From positions 41,752 to 105,751 of the forward strand of contig JBPCPW010000011.1 of assembly GCA_050998755.1 (NCBI GenBank): DNA of 64,000 nucleotides. The letters are read 5' to 3'. This stretch comes from JAXDLW01 sp050998755 (GTDB taxonomy: Bacteria; Chloroflexota; Dormibacteria; DASZGP01). Every line of letters starts with the position of its first letter. Positions within the stretch are counted from its first letter, which is position 1. Positions 41,126-48,966 of this stretch are shown piece by piece. The notes beneath the pieces are model-generated. The model worked only from the letters and a program-made list of their open reading frames with translations. It made no database searches and was not told where the DNA came from. A program made the translations under genes and the position numbers.

Positions 41126-41818
41126 ATGGCTGACGAGACAGACGCCATTCCCAGTCCCGATACCAGCAATGTCCCGGACCGCGAACCGGAGGCGGAGGCG
41201 GCCGCCAAGGCCGAGGGTGTAGCCGGCCCCGATACCACCACGCCCGAAGCACGCCCCAGCGCTGCCGCCGCCCCCACCGGGGTCGGCGCCGACCTGGCCC
41301 GCCCGGCCGGCGCGACGGCTGTAGCGACCAGGCCCGCCGTTGCCGCCGGCGCCGGCGTAGTCGCTCGCCCGGTGGCCCAGACGTCGCTCAAGAAGGACGC
41401 CGACACCTCCATCCCGAGCTACCCGGCCCTGGTTTATCGCGAGTTCATCTCGGCGCTGGTCGTCGGTGTGGCGCTGACAGTGATAGCCCTGGTGGTGCAG
41501 TCGCCGCTGCAGCAGATGGCCGACCCGTCGATGACCCCCGACCCCAGCAAGGCCCCCTGGTACTTCCTGGGGCTGCAGGAACTCCTGTCGCGCGTCCCCC
41601 CGATCACCGCCGGCGTCGCGTTTCCGACCTTCGTAATCGCCGGGCTGATCATCATGCCGTACATGGACCGCAACCCCTCGCGGCAGCCGCGCGACCGCAA
41701 GGTGGCGATCATTCTCTTCACGATCTTCGTGGTCTTCTCAGTGGCCTTCGCCCTCATCGGGACCTTCTTCAGAGGCCTTGAGTGGCGCTGGTTCTGGGAC
41801 GGTATCCTTGGCCGCTAG
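41126..41818 (+). CDS. Cytochrome b, C-terminal (subunit IV-like) subunit with long N-terminal extension
   Basis: 230 residues. The first 90 are an Ala/Pro/Glu-rich, probably disordered cytoplasmic extension; the rest holds three membrane helices with PDPSKAPWYFLGLQELL, which replaces the PEWY motif of the Qo site by APWY, as in some bacterial split cytochromes. GLIIMPYMDRNPSRQPRDRK and the final helix complete the subunit IV fold. It completes the quinol-oxidation site with qcrB and the Rieske protein. The extension is unusual for subunit IV and its role is unknown. Confidence 0.88.
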   Translation: MADETDAIPSPDTSNVPDREPEAEAAAKAEGVAGPDTTTPEARPSAAAAPTGVGADLARPAGATAVATRPAVAAGAGVVARPVAQTSLKKDADTSIPSYPALVYREFISALVVGVALTVIALVVQSPLQQMADPSMTPDPSKAPWYFLGLQELLSRVPPITAGVAFPTFVIAGLIIMPYMDRNPSRQPRDRKVAIILFTIFVVFSVAFALIGTFFRGLEWRWFWDGILGR

Positions 41819-41856
41819 GCACCCAATCTGTGCGTCGCGACCGGCGCTGCGCGCCT

Positions 41857-41903
41857 GCTCCGGTCCTTGCTCACGTACGTCCGTGTACGTTCGCTCCGGT
41901 CCT
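41857..41903. repeat. Small repeat/hairpin element in the gap before the cytochrome c gene
   Basis: The 164-base gap after the subunit IV gene holds an 11-base direct repeat GCTCCGGTCCT (41857-41867 and 41893-41903) flanking a perfect hairpin, ACGTAC (41873-41878) and GTACGT (41885-41890). No T-run follows. It may be a mobile or REP-like sequence or an mRNA-processing site within the operon. Confidence 0.45.
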
Positions 41904-41982
41904 CTCTCGCTCCTTCACCTTGGGCGCCGATCGGCCAAGGGCTGAAGAGAAGAACGGTAAGTAGGGAAGGAGAAGCCAGAGC

Positions 41983-42735
41983 TTGAGTAAGTTCTTCTTC
42001 GTCAGTTGCGCTGCGCTGATGGCGGTGCTGGCGGTCATGTTCTACCTTGACTACAACAAGGAATGGAAGCCCTACGAGCTTGCCTATTACCAGAAGTTCC
42101 CGACCGCGAGCTCGGTCGAGGAGGTAAAGCAGCTCAACCCCAAGGGCACCAGTGACAACGAGCGCTGCATCACCTGCCACGTGCCGGACATCGCGGTGAT
42201 CGGTGGCAAGGTGGCGGCGCAGCGCATCCCGCTGATCAAGCCGGTGCAGTCACGCAGCCCGCAGGCACACCCGGATCGCATCACCGCGGAGATGGTCAAG
42301 ACCTACGGGCTGCCGTCGCAGTACGCGGGCGTGGCCATTGACGTCACCGGCTGCATGGTCTGCCACAACGGCCAGGGACTGGCCACCGACAAGCTCGGTG
42401 CCCACCGCAACCTGATCGTCAACATCTTCGACGTGGTTGACCGCGCCGGCCCGATCTTCAAGAACAACTGTGCGCAGTGCCACGGCCAGCAGGGTGAGGG
42501 GGGCATCGGCCCGCCGCTCAACGACCAGCACCGCCTGGGCTTCTTCAATGACGACTACTACTACGACTGCGTTTTCTACGGCGCCCTGTCCGAGCACCAC
42601 CTGAAGTCGCAGATGCCGTCCTGGGGCGCCAAGCACCTGTTCGCCAGCAACCCCATGGAGAACAACGACAAGGTGTCACTGATGGTCCACTGGGTGCGGC
42701 GCTACCAGAAGCCGCTCACCTTCAACTCGCAGTGA
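41983..42735 (+). CDS. Triheme c-type cytochrome of the quinol oxidoreductase
   Basis: 250 residues, TTG start after gggaaggagaagcc. One N-terminal membrane anchor (VSCAALMAVLAVMFYL) is followed by an extracytoplasmic part with three heme-binding CxxCH motifs: Cys62-His66 (CITCH), Cys124-His128 (CMVCH) and Cys163-His167 (CAQCH). The last one begins a mono-heme cytochrome c domain (NNCAQCHGQQGEGGIGPPLN). It sits after the two cytochrome b genes, so it should be the electron acceptor of the Rieske protein and relay electrons to the oxidase. No separate soluble cytochrome c gene is in the window. The following small gene overlaps its stop (TGATG). Confidence 0.9.
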   Translation: MSKFFFVSCAALMAVLAVMFYLDYNKEWKPYELAYYQKFPTASSVEEVKQLNPKGTSDNERCITCHVPDIAVIGGKVAAQRIPLIKPVQSRSPQAHPDRITAEMVKTYGLPSQYAGVAIDVTGCMVCHNGQGLATDKLGAHRNLIVNIFDVVDRAGPIFKNNCAQCHGQQGEGGIGPPLNDQHRLGFFNDDYYYDCVFYGALSEHHLKSQMPSWGAKHLFASNPMENNDKVSLMVHWVRRYQKPLTFNSQ

Positions 42736-42956
42736 TGGCGACCGTGCTTCTCGCCGGCGAGAACCTGCTGCTCGCAGACCTGCCGCTGCTGCTCATCTCC
42801 ACCGTGCTGCTGGTCGTGCTGGCGGGGGCGCTGCTCGGGGTTCGGCGGATGGTATCGGGGCCGCAGCTCCGCGATGTCCTGGGCATCAGCGCCACCTTCG
42901 TCGTCCTGTGCTGGTTCGGCTGGCTGATGATCGTCGGTGAGCATGTCCTGGGCTAG
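42735..42956 (+). CDS. Small membrane protein in the respiratory cluster
   Basis: 73 residues, ATG overlapping the stop of the triheme cytochrome gene. It has two hydrophobic helices (LLLISTVLLVVLAGALLG and ISATFVVLCWFGWLMIVG) separated by a short basic loop (VRRMVSGPQLRD). No known subunit matches. Its tight coupling to the cytochrome gene suggests an accessory or assembly subunit of the complex. Confidence 0.65.
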   Translation: MATVLLAGENLLLADLPLLLISTVLLVVLAGALLGVRRMVSGPQLRDVLGISATFVVLCWFGWLMIVGEHVLG

Positions 42957-43455
42957 GCGCGCCACGGCGCTGGCCCTCGTCGGTCTGCCGGTCGCCCTCG
43001 CGGGGTGCGGCGGGGGCGGCGGCGGAGCCGCAGCCAATGGTGGCGACCCGGTGGCGGTGGCCCAGGGATATATCGACGCCGTGAAAACCACCCCGTCCGG
43101 CGGGCTGCAGTTCCTCGAATCCGAGTCGACGGAGAAGCTGACGGGACCGACCAGCCTTTCGAGATACCTGGCCGCCAACAAGGGCGCGACGGCCGAAATC
43201 CTGACGCTGCCCTGGATTCCACCCGGCGGCACCACCGGCGCGCCGTCGAAGAAGCAGTGCCTCGTGGTTCCCCCCCAGGGCGGCCAGATCTGCATCGTCA
43301 CTGTCGAGGTCAAGGCGGGCGGCAAGTCGCGGTACTTCCACCTCAACCTCGAGACGCGGTATGTCCCCGGCGTATTCCAGATCATCGATGTCGATGAAGT
43401 GAGCAAGCCCGACGAGCTGCTTCCAACCGGCAACGAAGCCCACCAGACGTCGTAG
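42943..43455 (+). CDS. Putative lipoprotein in the respiratory cluster
   Basis: 170 residues from ATG 42943 (GTG 42937 also possible), overlapping the previous gene. A lipoprotein signal ends in LAGC, followed by a glycine-rich linker. The mature part (GYIDAVKTTPSGGLQFLESESTEKL, CLVVPPQGGQICIVTVEVKAGGKSRYFHLNLETRYVPGVFQIIDVDEV) looks like a small NTF2-like or DUF4878-type alpha/beta lipoprotein. It would sit outside the cytoplasm beside the bc and oxidase complexes. Specific function unknown. Confidence 0.72.
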   Translation: MSWARRATALALVGLPVALAGCGGGGGGAAANGGDPVAVAQGYIDAVKTTPSGGLQFLESESTEKLTGPTSLSRYLAANKGATAEILTLPWIPPGGTTGAPSKKQCLVVPPQGGQICIVTVEVKAGGKSRYFHLNLETRYVPGVFQIIDVDEVSKPDELLPTGNEAHQTS

Positions 43456-43465
43456 GAGGCAAGAG

Positions 43466-43591
43466 ATGCTGGCACTGATCCCCGGACCCGAACTGCTCGA
43501 TATCACCACTGGAGACATGATCTTTGTGACCATCTGGGCGGTCACCAGCCTGGTCATCGCGGCGATCTACTGCTACAAGATGTTCCAGTAA
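43466..43591 (+). CDS. 41-residue single-helix membrane protein
   Basis: A very short gene with a strong ribosome-binding site (taggaggcaagag before ATG 43466) and a stop at 43589-43591. The peptide has a short polar start (PGPELLDITTGD) and one membrane helix (MIFVTIWAVTSLVIAAIYCYK). Position 10 bases after the lipoprotein gene and 8 before the next supports it as real. It could be a small oxidase or bc subunit. Confidence 0.6.
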   Translation: MLALIPGPELLDITTGDMIFVTIWAVTSLVIAAIYCYKMFQ

Positions 43592-43599
43592 GGGCGGGC

Positions 43600-44013
43600 T
43601 TGGCGAACATCTACACGCCTGCCGCAGGCCCCCGGAAAAACCCTCGCCTGGCCCGGACGATCTCAATTGTTCCGGGGCTTGGCCAGCTCTATTACGGTGC
43701 GCCTAAGCGCGCGCTGCAGTACCTCGCCGGCGTGGCGGTGCCGGCCGCCCTGGCCGCGCTGCTCTATGAGTGGTCACTGTTCGACCTGGCGCGAATGCAG
43801 ATCAGCGGGCTGCTGAAGTCGTTCGCCTTCCTGGCTTCGGAGCTCGTCGTCCTGAGCCTGGTGGTCACGTTCATAAGCTTCTGGATCGCGGCCAGCTGGG
43901 ATGCCCGCCAGGGCACCATCGCCCTCAACGAGAGGCGCGATTACCGGCCCAAGTGGTGGTATGTGAAGGTCAAGGAATTCCTGTTTGACGACCCTGAGGA
44001 GGAGACCCCATGA
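43600..44013 (+). CDS. Membrane protein with PGLGQLYYG motif
   Basis: 137 residues, TTG start. The N-terminal SIVPGLGQLYYGAPKRALQYLAG is similar to the TM2/DUF6677-type motif of small membrane proteins (PGLGQxY.G...G). Two or three helices follow, and the C-terminus is charged (FDDPEEETP). Its stop overlaps the next gene by 4 bases. It is part of the string of small membrane genes between the cytochrome bc and oxidase genes. Function unknown. Confidence 0.7.
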   Translation: MANIYTPAAGPRKNPRLARTISIVPGLGQLYYGAPKRALQYLAGVAVPAALAALLYEWSLFDLARMQISGLLKSFAFLASELVVLSLVVTFISFWIAASWDARQGTIALNERRDYRPKWWYVKVKEFLFDDPEEETP

Positions 44014-44231
44014 GCGAAGCGCCACTTCCGGTACAGGGCACCGGACCCGAAAGCGAGGTTCGAGCCGGCGGCGTCGCGGCGCTGCTGTACGGCCTCTACG
44101 GGGCCATGATGGCGGACTTCGGCTGCATCATCGGAGCGGCCGGCTTCGTCCTCCTGGTGGTGCTGTCCGCGGTCTTCGCGGCGAACATTACGCCGTGCAC
44201 CAGCGCCGGCGGCATCCCCTGCGCTCACTGA
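44010..44231 (+). CDS. Small membrane protein in the respiratory cluster
   Basis: 73 residues, ATG overlapping the previous stop (ATGA). A polar N-terminus of about 20 residues is followed by two short hydrophobic stretches (AALLYGLYGAMMADF and IIGAAGFVLLVVLSAVF). The C-terminus contains two cysteines (PCTSAGGIPCAH) that might bind metal or form a disulfide outside. It lies 19 bases before the cytochrome oxidase subunit II gene. No family recognised. Confidence 0.6.
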   Translation: MSEAPLPVQGTGPESEVRAGGVAALLYGLYGAMMADFGCIIGAAGFVLLVVLSAVFAANITPCTSAGGIPCAH

Positions 44232-44250
44232 CCCTATAATCCCTGCGGCC

Positions 44251-44997
44251 TTGAACAAGAGCGGAAAAATCACCTCGCTGGGCCTGGCATTGCTGGGTCT
44301 CCTGGGAACCGGCGTTTCCGCATTGGCGGACAGCTCATCCCAGAGCCAGGGCATCCTCGATCCCGCGGGACCCAACGCTCAGCACATCAGCGACCTCTGG
44401 TACATCGTGCTCGTGCCGGCCATGATCGTCCTGGTCGGAGTGGGCGGCGCGATGTTCTACATCGCCTTCAAGTACCGCCGCAAGGACGAGAACTTCATGC
44501 CCAAGCAGATCGGCGGGAACAACGCCCTGGAGTTCACCTGGACCCTGATCCCGGCGATGATCCTGATGTTCATCTTTGGCCTCTCGGTTACCCAGATCGG
44601 TTTCCTACGCAACTCTCCCGCCCCCGACGCCTACCACGTCAAGGTCGTCGGCCAGCAATGGGCCTGGTCGTTCCAGTACCCCAACCCCGGGGGCAAGCCG
44701 CTGACCACGTTCGGCACTCTCTACATCCCGGCCGGCTCCGTGGTGAACCTGGACCTGGAGTCCAAGGACGTAATCCACAGTTGGTCGGTACCCCGCCTTG
44801 CCGGCCGCCTCGACGCCTTCCCCGGTAAGCACAACCAGACCTGGATTGAGGCCAATGATCCCGGCACCTATTACGGGCAGTGCACCGAGTTCTGCGGCCT
44901 CAGCCACGCCGCCATGACCGTGACCGTGATCGCCATGTCGCAGAGCGCCTACGACCAGTGGTACGCCAAGTTGAAGCACACGCAGGGAGGATCCTGA
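44251..44997 (+). CDS. ctaC: Cytochrome c oxidase subunit II
   Basis: 248 residues, TTG start. A signal/anchor helix (LGLALLGLLGTGVSALA) and two membrane helices precede the cupredoxin domain. The CuA site is complete: His176 (IHSWSVP), Cys211, Glu213, Cys215, His219 and Met222 in CTEFCGLSHAAM. There is no fused cytochrome c domain, so electrons must come from another carrier, such as the triheme cytochrome or the blue-copper lipoprotein encoded nearby. The last codon overlaps the ctaD start (TGATG). Confidence 0.95.
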   Translation: MNKSGKITSLGLALLGLLGTGVSALADSSSQSQGILDPAGPNAQHISDLWYIVLVPAMIVLVGVGGAMFYIAFKYRRKDENFMPKQIGGNNALEFTWTLIPAMILMFIFGLSVTQIGFLRNSPAPDAYHVKVVGQQWAWSFQYPNPGGKPLTTFGTLYIPAGSVVNLDLESKDVIHSWSVPRLAGRLDAFPGKHNQTWIEANDPGTYYGQCTEFCGLSHAAMTVTVIAMSQSAYDQWYAKLKHTQGGS

Positions 44998-46691
44998 TGG
45001 CCGCCGCCGCAACCACCGTCGCTCTGCCCCGGGTGAAATCGTCCTATGCCCCGACCAATAGGTTCCTCGATTACCTGAGCACAGTCGACCACAAGAAGAT
45101 CGCGCTCATGTACCTCTGGACCACCTTTGCGTTCTTCGTCGTCGGTGGTCTGCTGGCCCTTGCTGTCCGCACCCAGCTTGCCATCCCGGCCAACACCTTC
45201 CTCAAGCCCCAGGTCTACAACCAGGTCTTCACGATGCACGGCACGACGATGATCTTTCTCTTCGTCATCCCCATGTGGTCGGGCTTCGGCAACTACTTTG
45301 TGCCGCTGCAGATCGGCGCGCGCGACATGGCTTTTCCCCGCATCAACGCTTTCAGCTACTGGCTGATCCCGATTGGCGCCGCGGTACTGTTCGCGGGCTT
45401 CCTGGTACCCCCAAGCATCACCCACGGCATCCGCTGCGCGGGCGGCGCGGGGTCGGCCGGGTGGACCGGCTACGTGCCCCTCACCGAGAAGCAGTACGCC
45501 TGCTCCCTGGGACAGGATTTCTGGATCCTGGGCCTGCACATCCTCGGCGTGAGCTCGATTCTCGGCGCGATCAACTTCCTGGTCACCATCCTCAACATGC
45601 GCGCCCCCGGCATGACGTTGTTCCGGATGCCGCTTTTCACCTGGTCCATCCTGATCACCGCGTTCCTGACCGCCGTGGCCGCGCCGTTCCTAGCGTCGGT
45701 GCAGATGATGCTGCTGTTCGACCGCCAGTTCGGGACCACGTTCTTCCAGCCCAACCACGGTGGCGACGCGTTGATCTACCAGGTCATCTTCTGGTTCTAC
45801 TCGCACCCGGCGGTCTACATCATGGTCCTGCCGGCGTTCGGCATCATCTCCGAGGTCATCCCGGTGTTCAGCAAGAAGCCAATCTTCGGCTACAAGGCCA
45901 TGGCGTACTCGATGTCGGCGATCGCGATCCTCGGCTTTGTGGTCTTCGTGCACCACATGTTTGTGACCGGCCTGCCGATCTCGGTCGTCACCTTCTTCTC
46001 CTTCACCTCGATGCTCATTGCCATCCCTTCAGGGGTCAAGGTACTGAACTGGCTGGCCACCATGGCAGGTGGCTCGATCAAGTACACCGCGGCGATGCTC
46101 TTCTCCGTCGGGGCCGTCTTCATGTTCTTGATCGGGGGTGTTGACGGGGTCTTCCTGGGCTCCTCCGCGGTCGATGCTCAGCTGCACGGCACCTACTGGG
46201 TCGTCGGGCACATCCACTACGTCGTCTTCGGACTGAGCGCCTTCGGCATGTTCAGTGCCTTCTACTTCTGGTGGCCCAAGATGACCGGCAAGTTCCTCAG
46301 CGAGGGTATTGGCAAGTTGCAGTTCTGGCTGATGATCGTCGGTGCCAACCTGGCCTTCATGCCGATGCATTACCTGGGCATCCAGGGGATGCCCCGCCGG
46401 ATCGAGACCTACAGCGCGTACAAAGGCTGGGGGTTCGTCAACTTCATCGAGACCATCGGCGCATTCATGATCGCGTTCAGCGTCCTCCTGTTCATCATCA
46501 ACGTCGTCATGACGATTGCCAGGAAGAAGGACGGACTGATGGCAGATGACCCGTGGGAGGGCAATACCCTGGAGTGGGCGACCACGTCGCCGCCGCCCAG
46601 CTACAACTTCGCCACCATCCCGGTGGTGTCCTCGGTGCGACCCGTAAGGGATACCAGGCTGGGCATCAAAGACGACTCCATTCACTATTAG
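44997..46691 (+). CDS. ctaD: Cytochrome c oxidase subunit I, A2-type heme-copper oxidase
   Basis: 564 residues from ATG 44997. Ligands of heme a (His81, His407), heme a3 (His405) and CuB (His270, His319, His320) are all present, with Tyr274 for the cross-linked His-Tyr. Helix VI reads YSHPAVY instead of HPEVY: the D-channel glutamate is absent and the YS pair of the A2 subfamily takes its place. An insert at about 142-172 carries two cysteines (CAGGAGSAGWTGY, YACSLG). It reduces oxygen to water and pumps protons. Heme A synthesis genes follow directly. Confidence 0.96.
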   Translation: MAAAATTVALPRVKSSYAPTNRFLDYLSTVDHKKIALMYLWTTFAFFVVGGLLALAVRTQLAIPANTFLKPQVYNQVFTMHGTTMIFLFVIPMWSGFGNYFVPLQIGARDMAFPRINAFSYWLIPIGAAVLFAGFLVPPSITHGIRCAGGAGSAGWTGYVPLTEKQYACSLGQDFWILGLHILGVSSILGAINFLVTILNMRAPGMTLFRMPLFTWSILITAFLTAVAAPFLASVQMMLLFDRQFGTTFFQPNHGGDALIYQVIFWFYSHPAVYIMVLPAFGIISEVIPVFSKKPIFGYKAMAYSMSAIAILGFVVFVHHMFVTGLPISVVTFFSFTSMLIAIPSGVKVLNWLATMAGGSIKYTAAMLFSVGAVFMFLIGGVDGVFLGSSAVDAQLHGTYWVVGHIHYVVFGLSAFGMFSAFYFWWPKMTGKFLSEGIGKLQFWLMIVGANLAFMPMHYLGIQGMPRRIETYSAYKGWGFVNFIETIGAFMIAFSVLLFIINVVMTIARKKDGLMADDPWEGNTLEWATTSPPPSYNFATIPVVSSVRPVRDTRLGIKDDSIHY

Positions 46692-46734
46692 GCCGGGCGC
46701 CTCGCCCAGGAAAGCTTTGATCACAGGGAAGTGA

Positions 46735-47670
46735 ATGAAAGCCTTTAGGAACCTCGCAGTGGTCACCGCCGTGGCGGTGTACCTGCAGGTCGTCCTGGGC
46801 AGTGTGGTGAGGATTACCGGGTCGGGCCTTGGGTGTCGGGACTGGCCGCTGTGCTACCAGCACGAGACCGATCGCTTTGCCTACCGCACGCTGCTGGAGG
46901 TGGCTCACCGGCTTTTCGGTACCGCGGCCGGGCTGCTGGTCCTGGCGACGGCGGTGTATGCGTTGATGCTGTACCGGCGGCGCGGGCGGGGTGGCGTCGA
47001 GTTGCCGCGCGGACTCTGGATTGCCGCACTCGTGGCGCTTGGGATCTACGGGTTCCAGGCGGTGCTCGGGGGGGTGACGGTGTTGATGAAGAACAGCCCC
47101 TTCACCGTGGCGATCCACCTGGCCAACGCCGAGCTGGCGCTGGGGGCAGGGATCCTCGTCGCGCTCTGGGCAGGACGGGTCCGGGCTCCAGTGGGCGCAG
47201 CGGGCGGCAGTGGTAGCGCCTTCATAGTCGCCGGCCTGGTGGGTGCCTACGTCATCGTGGTCACCGGGGCCGTCGTGGTGGGAACCGGCGCCAGCGGTGC
47301 GTGCAACTCATGGCCGCTTTGCGGGCGACAGCACAGTCCCCTCGCCGACGTGCACATGTTGCACCGCGTGGTCGTCGGTCTCGGCTCCATCGCCATCCTG
47401 CTGGCGGTCCACGCCGGCCTGCGCCGGTGGCGCGGCCGGGGCCTGGCGCTGGCCGCTTACCTGGTCGCCGGCCTGCTTGTGGCGGAGGTCATCGTGGGGG
47501 CCGCACAGGTGCTCAACGGCCTCCCCCCGGCACTCAGGTCGATCCACGTTGCGCTGGCCAGCGCGGTGTGGGCGGGTATGGTGCTGCTGGCGGGCGGGGC
47601 GTGGCTGGAGCGGGAGCGCGTCGCCCAGCAGGTCTCCGGCGCCGCGCGCCTGGCGGGTGTGAACCCTTGA
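46735..47670 (+). CDS. ctaA: Heme A synthase (COX15/CtaA)
   Basis: 311 residues with eight membrane helices. The four heme-binding histidines occur in EVAHRLFGT, IHLANAELAL, LHRVVVGLGS and IHVALASAVW, and VVRITGSGLGCRDWPLCYQ is the typical first loop with the cysteine pair. The enzyme oxidises the methyl group of heme O to the formyl group of heme A. Its stop overlaps the TTG start of ctaB by 3 bases, and the cofactor is needed by the oxidase encoded just upstream. Confidence 0.94.
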   Translation: MKAFRNLAVVTAVAVYLQVVLGSVVRITGSGLGCRDWPLCYQHETDRFAYRTLLEVAHRLFGTAAGLLVLATAVYALMLYRRRGRGGVELPRGLWIAALVALGIYGFQAVLGGVTVLMKNSPFTVAIHLANAELALGAGILVALWAGRVRAPVGAAGGSGSAFIVAGLVGAYVIVVTGAVVVGTGASGACNSWPLCGRQHSPLADVHMLHRVVVGLGSIAILLAVHAGLRRWRGRGLALAAYLVAGLLVAEVIVGAAQVLNGLPPALRSIHVALASAVWAGMVLLAGGAWLERERVAQQVSGAARLAGVNP

Positions 47671-48575
47671 GCGCGGTTGGCGCGGTAGCCCTCGAGACCC
47701 CCGGGCTGCGGCAGTATCTCCGCGATTACATCGCACTGACCAAGCCGAGGGTCATCAGCCTCCTGCTGGTCACTGCGCTGGCGGCCATGGTGGTCGCGGC
47801 CCACGGGTGGCCGGCCACCGACCTGGTGCTGGCGATCATGGTCGGCGGCTACCTCGCGGCGGGTGGCGCCAACGCGATCAATATGTGGTTCGACCGCGAC
47901 ATCGATGCCCAGATGTACCGCACCCGTCAGCGCCCCATCCCCGCGGGGCGCGTCCCGGCGCGCAACGCGCTGGTCTTCGGCATCGTTCTCAACGTCCTGG
48001 CCTTCGCCGTGATCGCCGGCCGGGCCAACCTCCTCGCGGCCGGCCTGACCATGGCGGCGACCCTCTTCTACGTGCTGGTCTACACCATGATTCTGAAGCG
48101 GTCGACGCCGCAGAACATCGTCATCGGCGGGGCCGCCGGCGCCTTCCCCCCGCTGATCGGTTGGGCCGCCGTAAACGGCAGTCTCGACATGACAGCGCTC
48201 TACATGTTCGCGATCGTCTTCTTCTGGACGCCGCCCCATTTCTGGGCCCTTGCCCTACGGCTGGAGGGGGACTATGGGCGCGCCAACGTACCGATGCTGC
48301 CGCAGGTCCACGGGCGCAAGGAGACCGCCCGCCAGATGCTGATGTACAGCATCGTCCTGGTGGCCATCTCGATGCTCCTGGGCTTCCGCGGCTTCGGCCT
48401 GGCGTACTTCATAGGCGCCGCCTGCCTGGGAGGGATCCTGGTCGGGATGTGCGTCGCCACCTTGCGCGAAAATGCCAATCGCTGGGCCCGGCGCACCTTC
48501 ACCTTCTCGCTCCTCTACCTCGCCCTGCTTTTTGGCGCCATGGTCCTCGATTCGATCCTGAGAGCTCCCGCCTGA
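47667..48575 (+). CDS. ctaB: Protoheme IX farnesyltransferase (heme O synthase, COX10/CtaB)
   Basis: 302 residues from TTG 47667. Earlier in-frame codons lie within ctaA. It is a UbiA-type prenyltransferase: YIALTKPRVISLLLVT, the first Asp-rich motif NMWFDRDIDAQMYRTRQRPIP, YTMILKRSTPQNIVIGGAAGAFPPLIGW, the FFWTPPHFWALAL block and nine membrane helices. It attaches farnesyl to heme B to make heme O, the substrate of CtaA. It sits within the oxidase operon. Confidence 0.95.
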   Translation: MSAVGAVALETPGLRQYLRDYIALTKPRVISLLLVTALAAMVVAAHGWPATDLVLAIMVGGYLAAGGANAINMWFDRDIDAQMYRTRQRPIPAGRVPARNALVFGIVLNVLAFAVIAGRANLLAAGLTMAATLFYVLVYTMILKRSTPQNIVIGGAAGAFPPLIGWAAVNGSLDMTALYMFAIVFFWTPPHFWALALRLEGDYGRANVPMLPQVHGRKETARQMLMYSIVLVAISMLLGFRGFGLAYFIGAACLGGILVGMCVATLRENANRWARRTFTFSLLYLALLFGAMVLDSILRAPA

Positions 48576-48598
48576 GCCATTAGAATCACGGAGAAGAA

Positions 48599-48724
48599 AT
48601 GGACAAGAAATTTGCCGGTAAGAACATCCGGATGGGCGTGTTGCTCACACTGGTTTCCGTGATGATGGCCCTCATCGCCTGGGGGTGGACCGCGCTCTAC
48701 CTGGCGCTCGCGGTGACCAAGTGA
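48599..48724 (+). CDS. 41-residue single-helix membrane protein
   Basis: A short gene with acggagaag 5 bases before ATG 48599 and a stop at 48722-48724. The peptide has a basic start (DKKFAGKNIRMG) and one helix (VLLTLVSVMMALIAWGWTALYLALAV). The next gene starts with GTG inside its last codons (4-base overlap). It may be a small oxidase subunit, comparable in size to CtaH/CcoQ-type subunits, but no family match can be claimed. Confidence 0.6.
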   Translation: MDKKFAGKNIRMGVLLTLVSVMMALIAWGWTALYLALAVTK

Positions 48725-48963
48725 CCGAAGAGGCCCAGGGCGGTCCCGCCGCCGCGCATGGCGACCACCACGACGACGAGATCCACATGCCCCCCAACAG
48801 CTACTGGCCGCTGGTCGCGTCATTCGGCACCGCGGGCACCCTGCTGGGCCTGGTGACCTTGAACAGCGGCCCGGTGATCATCATCATCGGCCTGATCATC
48901 CTGCTCATCGGTGTGGGCGGCTGGGTCAGGGACGCTCGGACGGAGTACCACGAGCTCCATTAG
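48721..48963 (+). CDS. Small membrane protein, possible oxidase subunit IV-like
   Basis: 80 residues from GTG 48721, overlapping the previous gene by four bases. The N-terminus is rich in His, Asp and Glu (HGDHHDDEIHMPPNSYWPL), followed by two helices (LVASFGTAGTLLGLVTL and VIIIIGLIILLIGVGGW). The His/PPNSYWP start resembles the cytoplasmic beginning of bacterial cytochrome c oxidase subunit IV proteins. The role as a small oxidase subunit is inferred from this and its place before ctaG. Confidence 0.65.
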   Translation: MTEEAQGGPAAAHGDHHDDEIHMPPNSYWPLVASFGTAGTLLGLVTLNSGPVIIIIGLIILLIGVGGWVRDARTEYHELH

Positions 48964-48966
48964 CTG

